Shown: positions 1-6,351 of the stretch, one piece after another
Layout of the letters: each line of letters opens with the position of its first letter
Position numbering within the stretch: position 1 is the first letter of the stretch
Position numbers and translations under genes: made by a program
Notes under the pieces: generated by a model
Told to the model about the DNA's origin: nothing
Database searches by the model: none
Seen by the model: the letters and a program-made list of their open reading frames with translations, nothing else
Assembly (NCBI GenBank): GCA_947176045.1
Contig: CAMWPF010000052.1
Coordinates: 1 to 8,411, forward strand
Direction: 5' to 3'
Length of the DNA stretch: 8,411 nt
DNA from: an uncultured Treponema sp.
GTDB taxonomy: Bacteria; Spirochaetota; Spirochaetia; Treponematales; Treponemataceae

Positions 1-1114
1 TGAGAAGAAGGAAATCCTCATAAACACGCTGCTGGTTGCCAATGATTTGGTCAACATCCTGCTTTCTTCGATTGTTACGGCGGTCGCGATGCGGATGTTC
101 GGCGAAAAAGGCGTCGGAATTGCAACGTTCGTCGTGACGCTGGTCCTGCTCGTGTTCGGAGAGATCACGCCGAAGACAATTTCCACGCGGAATCCAGATG
201 GAATCGCCTACGCGCTTTCCCTGTTCGTGGAAGTCGTCGTCGTCATTCTGCGTCCGGTCGTCCTCGTCTTTACGGCGGTTTCCCGCATCGTCCTGCGGCT
301 GCGCGGCATCAGTACGGCAAGGCCGAAGCAGTCGTACACGGAGGAGGACATCAAGTCGTTCATCGAGGCGGGTGAGGAGACCGGCGTCCTTGAAACCGGC
401 GAAAGGACTATGATGAACCGAGTCTTCAAATTTACGGATCTGGAGGCTCATGACATCATGGTGCCGCGGACGTCGATCGTCGCGGTGACGGAAGGCGTTT
501 CGTATGCGGAGCTTTTGGAGCTTGCCCAGCGTACGGGATTTTCCAGCTTTCCTGTCTATCGGAACAACGTGGACGACATCGTTGGCGTGGTGTACCTCAA
601 GGACCTGCTGGCCGTCGACGGCGGAAGCCCCTCCGATCCGTTTTCCGTGAAATCGGTGATGCAGCCGCCGCTGTTCATTCCCGGTTCAAAAAAGATGTCG
701 TCGGTGCAGCAGGTGTTCCGGGAGAACCGGCAGAGCGTCGCGATTGTCATCGACGAATACGCCGGAACGGACGGACTTTTGACGCGGGCGGACATCTGCC
801 GGGAGATTTTCGGCATGACGGAAGGCAACCTGCCGTGGCGCGTCAGTTCGCCGCTCGCCGCGCTCAAAGGACGGGACGGCTTTACGCTCAGCGGCGCGGC
901 GCTTCTGCTCGACTTGAAGGAGCTGACGGGAATCCAGCTTCATTCTGAAATCAACGAGACGCTCGGCGGCTGGCTGACAGAGCAGCTGGGAAAAATTGCG
1001 GAGCCGGGCGACTGCGTTCGTGCCGGAGGATTTTCATTTTCCGTCGAATCCGTCTGCAAGCGGCGGGTTCAGGAAGTCCGCGTGGAAAAAATCCGGGAGG
1101 ACGGGCAGAAGTGA
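1..1114 (+). CDS. CNNM/CorC-type (TlyC-like 'hemolysin') CBS-domain membrane protein, 5' truncated
   Basis: This is an inner-membrane protein of the CNNM/CorB-CorC family, which is linked to Mg2+ (or Co2+) transport and is often annotated as TlyC-like hemolysin. The reading frame is open to the left edge (first full codon at base 2), so the N-terminus is missing, probably the first membrane segment. What remains is 370 residues. The rest of the DUF21 membrane domain comes first and includes the hallmark GEITPK turn (bases 158-175). Two CBS domains follow, the first with DIMVPRTSI and the second with IDEYAGTDGLLT. A C-terminal CorC_HlyC domain contains ETLGGWL. The Glu of GExxPK belongs to the conserved ion-site region in structures of family members, and it is intact here. 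The stop codon overlaps the start of the next, paralogous gene, so the two form an operon. Cation transport is inferred from the family. The old name 'hemolysin' should not be taken literally. Confidence 0.93.
   Translation, partial: EKKEILINTLLVANDLVNILLSSIVTAVAMRMFGEKGVGIATFVVTLVLLVFGEITPKTISTRNPDGIAYALSLFVEVVVVILRPVVLVFTAVSRIVLRLRGISTARPKQSYTEEDIKSFIEAGEETGVLETGERTMMNRVFKFTDLEAHDIMVPRTSIVAVTEGVSYAELLELAQRTGFSSFPVYRNNVDDIVGVVYLKDLLAVDGGSPSDPFSVKSVMQPPLFIPGSKKMSSVQQVFRENRQSVAIVIDEYAGTDGLLTRADICREIFGMTEGNLPWRVSSPLAALKGRDGFTLSGAALLLDLKELTGIQLHSEINETLGGWLTEQLGKIAEPGDCVRAGGFSFSVESVCKRRVQEVRVEKIREDGQK
1095..1114 (+). promoter_or_regulatory. Internal ribosome binding site and GTGA stop/start overlap
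   Basis: A GGGAGG motif at 1095-1100 lies 10 bases before the GTG at 1111, whose last two bases begin the TGA stop of the upstream gene (1112-1114). This arrangement fixes the start of the second CNNM gene and suggests translational coupling within a two-gene operon. Confidence 0.75.
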
Positions 1115-2424
1115 GCGCGCTCAAGACTGCGGCGACGGTCGCCGCGCTGGTTCTGATTATTTTCGCCGTCGCGTTTTTTGCCGGTTCGGAGACGGCGTAC
1201 CTTTCGATTTCCCGAATTAAAATGCGCCGCCTCGTGCAGGAACGGCGCCGGAACGCCTCCCTTGCAGCGAAGCTGCATGGGCGCATGGACGAGCTTCTGA
1301 CGGTCGTGCTGATCGGCACGAATTTCATGAACTCGCTTGCGTCCGCGCTGGCGACAGCCCTTGCAATTTCCGTGGTCGGAACGGGAGGCGTCGGCATCGC
1401 GACGGCTGTCATCACATTCTTCGCGACGACGTTCGGGCAGATTGTTCCGAAGACGGTCGCCGGCGTCTATCCGAACGAAGTCGCGTGCCGGAACGCCTTT
1501 GCGCTGGCGGCGCTGGAAAAATGCCTCTTCCCGGTTGTGTGGCTGTTCTCCCGCATCTCCCGCTTTGCTTCCGCCGTTGCAGAGCGGTTTTGGAAGGCGG
1601 ACGCGGCGCTGGTTACGGAAGAAGAATTGAAGGCGCTCATCGAAATCGGCGAAACGGAAGGAACGCTTGAGGCGGGCGAACGCGCCATGCTTTCCAAGAT
1701 TTTCAAATTCAACGACTTGGATGTGCATGACATCATGGAGCACCGCACGATGATCCGCGGCGTTCCGGCGGACGCCGGGCGGCGGCAGGTGGTGGAGCTG
1801 TTCCGGGAAACAGGACTTTCCAAGCTGCCCGTTTTTGGCGCCGGCGGCGGAAGCGAGGCGATTGTCGGCGTCATTTATTACAAGGCGGTTCTGACGACGT
1901 CCGAGAAAAGCGCGGCGGGCGGAGCCGGGTATGCGTCCGCCGTCATGGACGACGTGCTGTTCGTGCCGGAAACATTCACGGCGCTTGAGCTGCTGCAGCG
2001 CTTTCGGAAGGAAAAGACGGATTTTGCCGTGGCGCTCGACGAGCAGGGCTGCACCGCCGGAATTGCGACGATGGACGACATCCTGCGCGTCGTCTTCGGG
2101 CGGATGACGGACGAATCTGCCTCCGATGTGCCGCCCGAATCGCGGATCCGGCTTTTGTCTCAGAACGAGTGCATCGTTCCCGGAGACATGAAGATTGACG
2201 ACGTGAACGACATCCTGAAGCTGGGGATTGAATCGGAAGAGTTTACGACGCTGGGCGGCTGGCTTCTGGAGCAGTTCGGAAGGCTTCCGTCTGCCGGCGA
2301 AATGCTTGTCTGGAACCACGTGCTGTTTACGGTTGAAGATCAGGCGCAGCGGCGGATCCTTTCCGTTCGGATCATGCTCCGCGTTCCGAAGGCTAGAACA
2401 GCCGGAAGGCCGCGGAAAGCGTAA
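1111..2424 (+). CDS. Second CNNM/CorC-type CBS-domain membrane protein, divergent paralogue
   Basis: This is a complete 437-residue protein, a normal length for the family, with the same architecture as the gene before it. The N-terminal membrane domain contains FFAGSETAYLSISR (residues 22-35) and the LIGTNFMNSLASALATAL helix (67-84). Two CBS domains follow (about 205-262 and 278-330), then a CorC_HlyC domain with LGGWLLEQ (381-388). The GTG start overlaps the previous stop (GTGA) and has GGGAGG 10 bases upstream, so translation is probably coupled. The signature positions are eroded. The usual GExxPK is GQIVPK (Gln110), the usual DIMVPR is DIMEHR (207-212), and the usual DEYGGTAG is DEQGCTAG (310-317). 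The neighbouring gene keeps the ancestral-looking residues at these sites. It may be a regulatory or hetero-oligomeric partner, or a transporter with changed ion or nucleotide binding. This role is inference. Confidence 0.93.
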   Translation: MSALKTAATVAALVLIIFAVAFFAGSETAYLSISRIKMRRLVQERRRNASLAAKLHGRMDELLTVVLIGTNFMNSLASALATALAISVVGTGGVGIATAVITFFATTFGQIVPKTVAGVYPNEVACRNAFALAALEKCLFPVVWLFSRISRFASAVAERFWKADAALVTEEELKALIEIGETEGTLEAGERAMLSKIFKFNDLDVHDIMEHRTMIRGVPADAGRRQVVELFRETGLSKLPVFGAGGGSEAIVGVIYYKAVLTTSEKSAAGGAGYASAVMDDVLFVPETFTALELLQRFRKEKTDFAVALDEQGCTAGIATMDDILRVVFGRMTDESASDVPPESRIRLLSQNECIVPGDMKIDDVNDILKLGIESEEFTTLGGWLLEQFGRLPSAGEMLVWNHVLFTVEDQAQRRILSVRIMLRVPKARTAGRPRKA

Positions 2425-3445
2425 CGTCCATCCACCGTCCGGCCGTTCCGCCTTGGTAGCCGCCGATTTCATAGTACGGGCCGCCCTCGCCTTCCTGCGT
2501 GCTGTACGATGTTCCGAACGTCCTTCTGATTTTTGTGAAGGATGCGGCTGTCGTAAGCGTCAGCCGTTCTGTCGCATGGAAGAGCAGCGAGACGGCGGCG
2601 CGCCCTGCGGCGAAAAATCCGGGAACGGCGTCCATATAGAACGTTCCGTTCGCGCGGCCAAGATGATGGTCGACTGCCTCCGCATAAAAGAACGGGGAAA
2701 TTTCCGCCGAAAGCCGCACGTTGAACGCCGGTGCCGGAAGGAATACGGCGGAAACGCCCGTCCATGTGAAGAGCGCGCCGTATGTGTAGGTGATTCCGTA
2801 CAGCCTTCCCTTGTCGAAGAACTGCGCGTTCCCGCTGTCCCACGCGACATTTTGCCCTGTCGCGCTGTGGTCGGCGTCGCCGTACCAGCCGTAGCCGTTT
2901 TCCGCCGAAAAGGAAAGCTGGATGCATTCCAGCCCGAACGACGGGCGGATGCGGAGCCAGCGGGCGACGGGCGCGTTCCATGCGGCTTCCGTTCCGAAGA
3001 AGAACGAGCGGGAGATGGAATTTTCGCTGATGGAATAGATGTTCTTCACGTCGTCAAGTGCCAGCCAGTCGGAGTCTTCCATGAAGCCCGACCGTCCCGG
3101 CAGGAACCCGCCTGCGTGCATCGAAAAGTCGAACGCCTTGTAGTGCAGTTCCGCGGAGGCGCTGAGATAGAAGGCCGGCAGCAGCTGCCAGTCCAGCTCG
3201 CTTATTTTCTTATAGATTCCGTCCCTGTCCTGCCGGAACAGAAGTTCGACGAGCGTTCCACGGCGCGTTCCTGCCGTCGTGCCGACGGAAAAATGGACGC
3301 CGGACGGCGAGGAGCGCGGGCTGTCGGACGGAGCGGCGCGCTCGGCTGCCTGCGCTAGAACCGCTTCTGCGGAAAGGAGCAGGACGAGCGGAAGCAGAAG
3401 GTGGAACCGGTGCGGCCGGACCGCGTTCTGGAAAATATTGGTCAT
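2393..3445 (-). CDS. Omptin-family outer-membrane aspartyl-type protease
   Basis: This is a 350-residue exported beta-barrel protein that I identify as an omptin (OmpT/Pla family, ten-stranded surface protease). A signal peptide (residues 1-31: basic start, LLLPLVLLL core, VLA before the likely cut) is followed by a Pro/Ser/Ala-rich linker to about residue 48. The barrel opens with SVGTTAG (53-59) and KISELDW (80-86), matching the first strands of OmpT (SLGTLSG, QLDW). The catalytic set is visible. EDSDW (123-127) supplies Asp124 and Asp126, corresponding to the OmpT VDQDW aspartates. DHH (259-261) supplies Asp259 and His261, corresponding to the OmpT Asp210/His212 pair. The chain ends in FRLF, a typical BAM-recognised last strand. 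The family cleaves between basic residues on the cell surface. The ATG overlaps the stop of the RluA gene (ATGA), so it is co-transcribed with it. Its own 3' end overlaps the convergent CNNM gene. Substrates are unknown. Confidence 0.85.
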   Translation of the reverse strand: MTNIFQNAVRPHRFHLLLPLVLLLSAEAVLAQAAERAAPSDSPRSSPSGVHFSVGTTAGTRRGTLVELLFRQDRDGIYKKISELDWQLLPAFYLSASAELHYKAFDFSMHAGGFLPGRSGFMEDSDWLALDDVKNIYSISENSISRSFFFGTEAAWNAPVARWLRIRPSFGLECIQLSFSAENGYGWYGDADHSATGQNVAWDSGNAQFFDKGRLYGITYTYGALFTWTGVSAVFLPAPAFNVRLSAEISPFFYAEAVDHHLGRANGTFYMDAVPGFFAAGRAAVSLLFHATERLTLTTAASFTKIRRTFGTSYSTQEGEGGPYYEIGGYQGGTAGRWMDVTLSAAFRLF

Positions 3446-4203
3446 TGACTGGCGGCTTCTTTCAATGGGTCGACGCGGTGCAGCTTGGCGAGCTGCTTCC
3501 GCACGGAGTCCATATCCTTTGGATACGGCGCGGAAAAGGAGAGCGCCTCGCCGGACGCCGGATGCGTGAACGAAATTCGATAGGCATGGAGTGCGAGCCG
3601 GCTCAAAAGCGGACGCTCCTCCAGTTCGTCGCCGCGCCAGTTGCGCTTGATTTCGCTGAGGCGGACGGGCTTGAGGTTTCCGCCGTACAGCGGGTCGCAG
3701 ACGATGCTGAATCCGTTTTCCGCAAGATGGACGCGGATTTGGTGCGTCCGTCCCGTCTTCGGGCGCGCCTCAATCCATGAAAATGGCCCGCACGCGCCGA
3801 TGACGCGGAAGTCTGTGACGGACGGCTTTCCCGTCCTGCGGTTGACGGTCGTGCGGTGGCGTGCGTCGCCGTCGGGCAGGAGCGGAAGCGAGACATGGAG
3901 CGCCTCCCATGCCGGACGGCCGTGGACGAGGCAGTGGTAGATTTTTTCGACGGCGCGCCTTTCAAACTGCTGCGAAAGATGCTTGTGCGCGGCCGGCGTG
4001 CGCGCGTACAGGATGATGCCGGAAGTGTCCTTGTCAATCCGATGGACGGCGTACAGCGCGCCGAATTCCTTTTCCGCCTCGATGTCAAGCCGGGGCGCGT
4101 CGGGATTGTAGCGGTCCGCCGCAATCAGAATTCCAGAACGCTTGTTGAGGACGATGATGTCGTCGTCGGAATAAAGCGTCGTGTAGTCAAGAATTTTTTT
4201 CAT
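3442..4203 (-). CDS. RluA-family RNA pseudouridine synthase
   Basis: This cytoplasmic enzyme isomerises uridine to pseudouridine in rRNA or tRNA. It has 253 residues. The RluA motif HRIDKDTSG (54-62) contains the catalytic Asp57. The conserved GRTHQIRVHL (151-160) and the late LHAYRISFTHP segment (205-215) are also present. There is no N-terminal S4 domain: the catalytic domain begins almost at once (LYSDDDIIVLNK), as in short RluA-type members. The exact target uridine cannot be told from sequence. The ATG at 4201-4203 is the only sensible start, since no alternative start codon precedes the conserved core. No Shine-Dalgarno sequence lies upstream (GTCTCC precedes the ATG). An extended -10 promoter ends six bases before the ATG, so the mRNA is probably leaderless. 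The TGA stop overlaps the ATG of the omptin gene downstream. Confidence 0.95.
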   Translation of the reverse strand: MKKILDYTTLYSDDDIIVLNKRSGILIAADRYNPDAPRLDIEAEKEFGALYAVHRIDKDTSGIILYARTPAAHKHLSQQFERRAVEKIYHCLVHGRPAWEALHVSLPLLPDGDARHRTTVNRRTGKPSVTDFRVIGACGPFSWIEARPKTGRTHQIRVHLAENGFSIVCDPLYGGNLKPVRLSEIKRNWRGDELEERPLLSRLALHAYRISFTHPASGEALSFSAPYPKDMDSVRKQLAKLHRVDPLKEAASQ

Positions 4204-4209
4204 GGAGAC

Positions 4210-4238
4210 AGTATAGCAAATTTATTACGTTTTGAAAG
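4210..4238 (-). promoter_or_regulatory. Promoter of the RluA/omptin operon (extended -10, leaderless)
   Basis: Reading the minus strand, TGC-TATACT (-10 hexamer at 4210-4215, TG at 4217-4218) matches an extended -10 element. A poor -35 (CTTTCA, 4233-4238) lies 17 bases upstream, consistent with the TG extension compensating. Only GTCTCC separates the hexamer from the ATG at 4203, so transcription should begin at or within a base or two of the start codon. This is predicted from sequence only. Confidence 0.6.
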
Positions 4239-4258
4239 CGTCCGGCCGCCGTCCGCGT

Positions 4259-4741
4259 TCATTCTGCGGGGCGGCGGTGCGCCTTGCAGGACAATTCCGT
4301 GGCGGTCACCGTGAAGATGCAGACGCGCCGCACCATCGATTCGGGATATGTCCAGCCGTCCTTTCCGGCGGCGTGCAGCATGATCTTGTCCAACGCGCGC
4401 CGCTTTTCCGCGCCGTCCTCCAGAAATTCCACCGTTCCTTCTCCCATCAGGCTCCGGTAGAATTCGCTGTATTCGCAGGCGATCCTGCCGGTCTGCAGCG
4501 AAAGGTCGCAGTCCATTTCAAATGCGGCGCGGCGGGTCTTGCGCAGCAGGTCGATCTTCCTGCCTTCCCCGGCGCTGTGGAAATAGAGCGTGAGCGCGCC
4601 GCCATCATAATCGAATCCGAAATTCATAGGAACGATGTAGACGCGCCCTCCGTCGTTCAGTCCGAGGCGGACGCAGGCGGATTGTTCCAAAATATGCCTG
4701 ATTTCCGCCTCGTCGGTTGCCATTCTGTCCGTCCTTCGCAT
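4259..4741 (-). CDS. NimA-like pyridoxamine 5'-phosphate oxidase-family flavin split-barrel protein
   Basis: This is a 160-residue protein of the small FMN-binding split-barrel family, widespread in anaerobes and related to the nitroimidazole-resistance Nim reductases. Recognisable segments are MRRTDR at the N-terminus, CVRLGL then VYIVPMNFGF (residues 23-43), LTLYFHSAGEGRKIDLLRK (50-68) and FEMDCD (74-79). A late domain, TVEFLEDGAEKRRAL, also fits the family. Physiological substrate unknown. Nim-type nitro reduction is a family possibility, not demonstrated. I chose the ATG at 4741 because relatives typically begin MRRxDR. An ATG nine bases earlier (4750) is ruled out because it lies inside the -10 hexamer. 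A later ATG (4723) has an AAGGA eight bases before it and is the main alternative (154 residues). The gene follows the symporter's terminator and has its own promoter. RluA starts 55 bases downstream with no clear terminator between. Confidence 0.88.
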   Translation of the reverse strand: MRRTDRMATDEAEIRHILEQSACVRLGLNDGGRVYIVPMNFGFDYDGGALTLYFHSAGEGRKIDLLRKTRRAAFEMDCDLSLQTGRIACEYSEFYRSLMGEGTVEFLEDGAEKRRALDKIMLHAAGKDGWTYPESMVRRVCIFTVTATELSCKAHRRPAE

Positions 4742-4748
4742 GAAACGC

Positions 4749-4777
4749 ATTGTAGGCGGCGTCCTCCGTCCTGTCAA
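4749..4777 (-). promoter_or_regulatory. Strong sigma70-type promoter of the NimA-like gene (leaderless)
   Basis: On the minus strand, a perfect -35 TTGACA (4772-4777) is followed after exactly 17 bases by TACAAT (4749-4754), one mismatch from consensus. The hexamer ends 7 bases before the ATG at 4741, so the predicted transcript starts at about that ATG and carries no Shine-Dalgarno. It lies just after the terminator of the upstream symporter gene, as expected for a new transcription unit. Confidence 0.8.
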
Positions 4778-4790
4778 GGAGCGCGCGCAT

Positions 4791-4822
4791 AAAAAAACGG
4801 CCGCCGTATCCGCGGCAACCGT
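4791..4822 (-). terminator. Rho-independent terminator of the symporter gene
   Basis: Twelve bases after the symporter stop, the minus strand has a 10-bp stem (ACGGTTGCCG with CGGCGGCCGT, two G-T pairs), a 6-base loop (CGGATA) and a run of seven T (4791-4797, the first of them closing the stem). This is a textbook intrinsic terminator that separates the symporter transcript from the NimA-like gene. Confidence 0.9.
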
Positions 4823-4833
4823 TTCAAAATGAA

Positions 4834-6288
4834 TTACGCGATGTCTTCGATTGCGTCCAATTTTGGATAGCGGTCGAAGTAGTCCTTCGTCATTTTTGCG
4901 GTAACGCCGCTCAAGGCGATGAGCGAGACGATGTTCGGCAGCGCCATGAGCGCGTTCGTGATGTCCGCGATTGTCCAGACCATGTTGAGCGTCATGTACG
5001 GTCCGATGAAGACGGCGATGATGTACAGCCAGCGGTAGCCGGTTACAATCTTCATGTTTCCGTGGCAGAGGTATTCGAGGCAGCGCTCGCTGTAGTAGTC
5101 CCAGCCGAGAATCGTCGTGAACGCGAAGAAGACGAGGCTGATCATGATGGCGAACTTGATGACGTTGGAAAGCATCGGCGCGCCGCCTGCGAACATTCCG
5201 CAGTACAGCTGCTGGAACGCCTTCGTCGAAAGCTCCACGCCGGAGTACTGGCTCCACAGTCCTTCGCCGGCAATGACGATGGCAAGCCCGGTGATCGTGC
5301 AGATGATGATGGTGTCGATGAACGTTCCCGTCATGGAGACCAGGCCCTGCGCGACCGGCTCCTCAGTTTGCGCGGCGGACGCGGCGATCGGCGCGGAGCC
5401 AAGTCCCGCCTCGTTGGAGAAGATGCCGCGCGCGACGCCCTTCTGCATGGCGGCAATCATCGCGCCGAGCGCGCCGCCGGCTGCGGCGCGTGCGCCGAAT
5501 GCGCTGCGGAAGATTTCCTGGAACGCGTCGTCGATGCTTCCGAAATTGAAGAGCAGCACGAACACGCCGAGCACCACGTACAGCGCCGCCATGAACGGAA
5601 CGACCACCTGCGCGACTTTCGAGATGCGCCGGAGCCCGCCGATGATGACGAGCGCCGCGGCGGCTGTAACGAGCAGTCCTGCAATGACGACCGACCATGA
5701 GACAGCCTGCCCGAAAATGGAGACCGTGTGGAGGTTGTCCGGGTCGAACGCATTGTTGACGGCGCTCGTGATTCCGTTGACCTGCGTCATCGTTCCGATG
5801 CCCAGAAGCCCCGCCATGACTGCGAAAACCGCGAACAGCTTTGCGAGCCAGATGAATTTCGGCCCTAGTCCCTTTTCAATCGTGTAGAACGGCCCGCCGA
5901 GGATGTGTCCGTCCGGCTTGACCTCGCGGTATTTGACGGCGAGCATGCATTCGGCGTATTTTGTCGCCATGCCGAGCAGCGCGGCGAGCCACATCCAGAA
6001 AAGCGCGCCCGGCCCGCCTGCGGCGATTGCCGTTGCGACGCCGACGATGTTTCCCGTTCCGATGGTGGCGGAGAGCGCGGTGCAGAGCGCGCCGAAGCTG
6101 GAAACCTCGCCCGTTGCGGAATCCGACTTGTGCATGATGGATTTGAGCGCGCGCGCCAGCTTCTTGAACTGGATGCCGCTCGTGCGGATCGTCAGGATGA
6201 CGCCCGTCGTGAGGATGAGCACAATCAGCGGAATTCCCCATACCCATGAGTCGATTGTGTTCAAGATGGAATCGAGTTTGGACAACAT
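4834..6288 (-). CDS. AGCS-family sodium:alanine/glycine symporter
   Basis: This inner-membrane carrier takes up alanine and/or glycine with Na+ (alanine/glycine:cation symporter family, AlsT/DagA type). It has 484 residues, a normal length, with roughly ten or more hydrophobic segments. Diagnostic motifs are GTGNIVGVATAIAAGGPGAL (residues 77-96) running into FWMW, then GGPFYTIEKG (131-140), and SNEAGLGSAPIAASAA (291-306). The start at 6288 is set by a strong GAGGAGG Shine-Dalgarno five bases upstream and by the family N-terminus. The frame stays open far upstream (to 6801), but that part is the structured leader, not protein. A glycine riboswitch in this leader indicates that glycine is the sensed, and probably transported, amino acid. 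A terminator follows the gene, so it is likely monocistronic. Alanine versus glycine preference cannot be read from sequence. Confidence 0.96.
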   Translation of the reverse strand: MLSKLDSILNTIDSWVWGIPLIVLILTTGVILTIRTSGIQFKKLARALKSIMHKSDSATGEVSSFGALCTALSATIGTGNIVGVATAIAAGGPGALFWMWLAALLGMATKYAECMLAVKYREVKPDGHILGGPFYTIEKGLGPKFIWLAKLFAVFAVMAGLLGIGTMTQVNGITSAVNNAFDPDNLHTVSIFGQAVSWSVVIAGLLVTAAAALVIIGGLRRISKVAQVVVPFMAALYVVLGVFVLLFNFGSIDDAFQEIFRSAFGARAAAGGALGAMIAAMQKGVARGIFSNEAGLGSAPIAASAAQTEEPVAQGLVSMTGTFIDTIIICTITGLAIVIAGEGLWSQYSGVELSTKAFQQLYCGMFAGGAPMLSNVIKFAIMISLVFFAFTTILGWDYYSERCLEYLCHGNMKIVTGYRWLYIIAVFIGPYMTLNMVWTIADITNALMALPNIVSLIALSGVTAKMTKDYFDRYPKLDAIEDIA

Positions 6289-6293
6289 GATGT

Positions 6294-6300
6294 CCTCCTC
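6294..6300 (-). promoter_or_regulatory. Shine-Dalgarno of the symporter gene
   Basis: GAGGAGG on the minus strand, five bases before the ATG at 6288. It is the strongest ribosome binding site in the window and fixes the start within a much longer open frame. It lies about 12 bases downstream of the last leader hairpin, so a structural switch could affect it. Confidence 0.8.
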
Positions 6301-6351
6301 AGTGAAAGAATAAGAGCCGGCTTTCGCATGTGCCGCGGAAGGACCGGCTCT
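6301..6351 (-). terminator. Candidate riboswitch-controlled terminator hairpin before the symporter
   Basis: On the minus strand AGAGCCGG (6344-6351) pairs perfectly with CCGGCTCT (6313-6320). Inside, CTTCCGC pairs with GCGAAAG with one mismatch, giving about 14 paired bases around a GGCACAT loop and a 2-base bulge. The T-rich but interrupted tract TATTCTTT follows, then the Shine-Dalgarno. It could be a premature terminator forming the output of the glycine riboswitch, or simply a stem near the ribosome site. The impure T tract keeps confidence moderate. Confidence 0.45.

Noticed and set aside
1069..2472. 467-codon open frame on the minus strand
   Set aside because: It lies antisense to the second CNNM gene, with low-complexity Arg/His-rich translation and no family signature.
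2228..3358. 376-codon open frame on the + strand across the omptin gene
   Set aside because: It is antisense to the omptin, whose signal peptide, catalytic residues and barrel end are recognisable. The + frame gives a charged, Arg/Cys-rich product with no motif. GC-rich third positions create such shadows.
4748..4750. ATG as the start of the NimA-like protein (163 residues)
   Set aside because: It overlaps the TACAAT -10 hexamer, so it should not be in the mRNA. GGAGG twelve bases upstream lies in the promoter spacer.
4742..5257. N-terminal extension of the NimA-like gene to 332 residues
   Set aside because: The extension crosses the symporter's terminator, a near-perfect promoter, and the symporter coding region in another frame.
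5117..5887. 256-codon + strand frame across the symporter gene
   Set aside because: It is antisense to a clear AGCS transporter. The Ala/Ser/Met-rich product is a typical mirror of membrane-protein codons.
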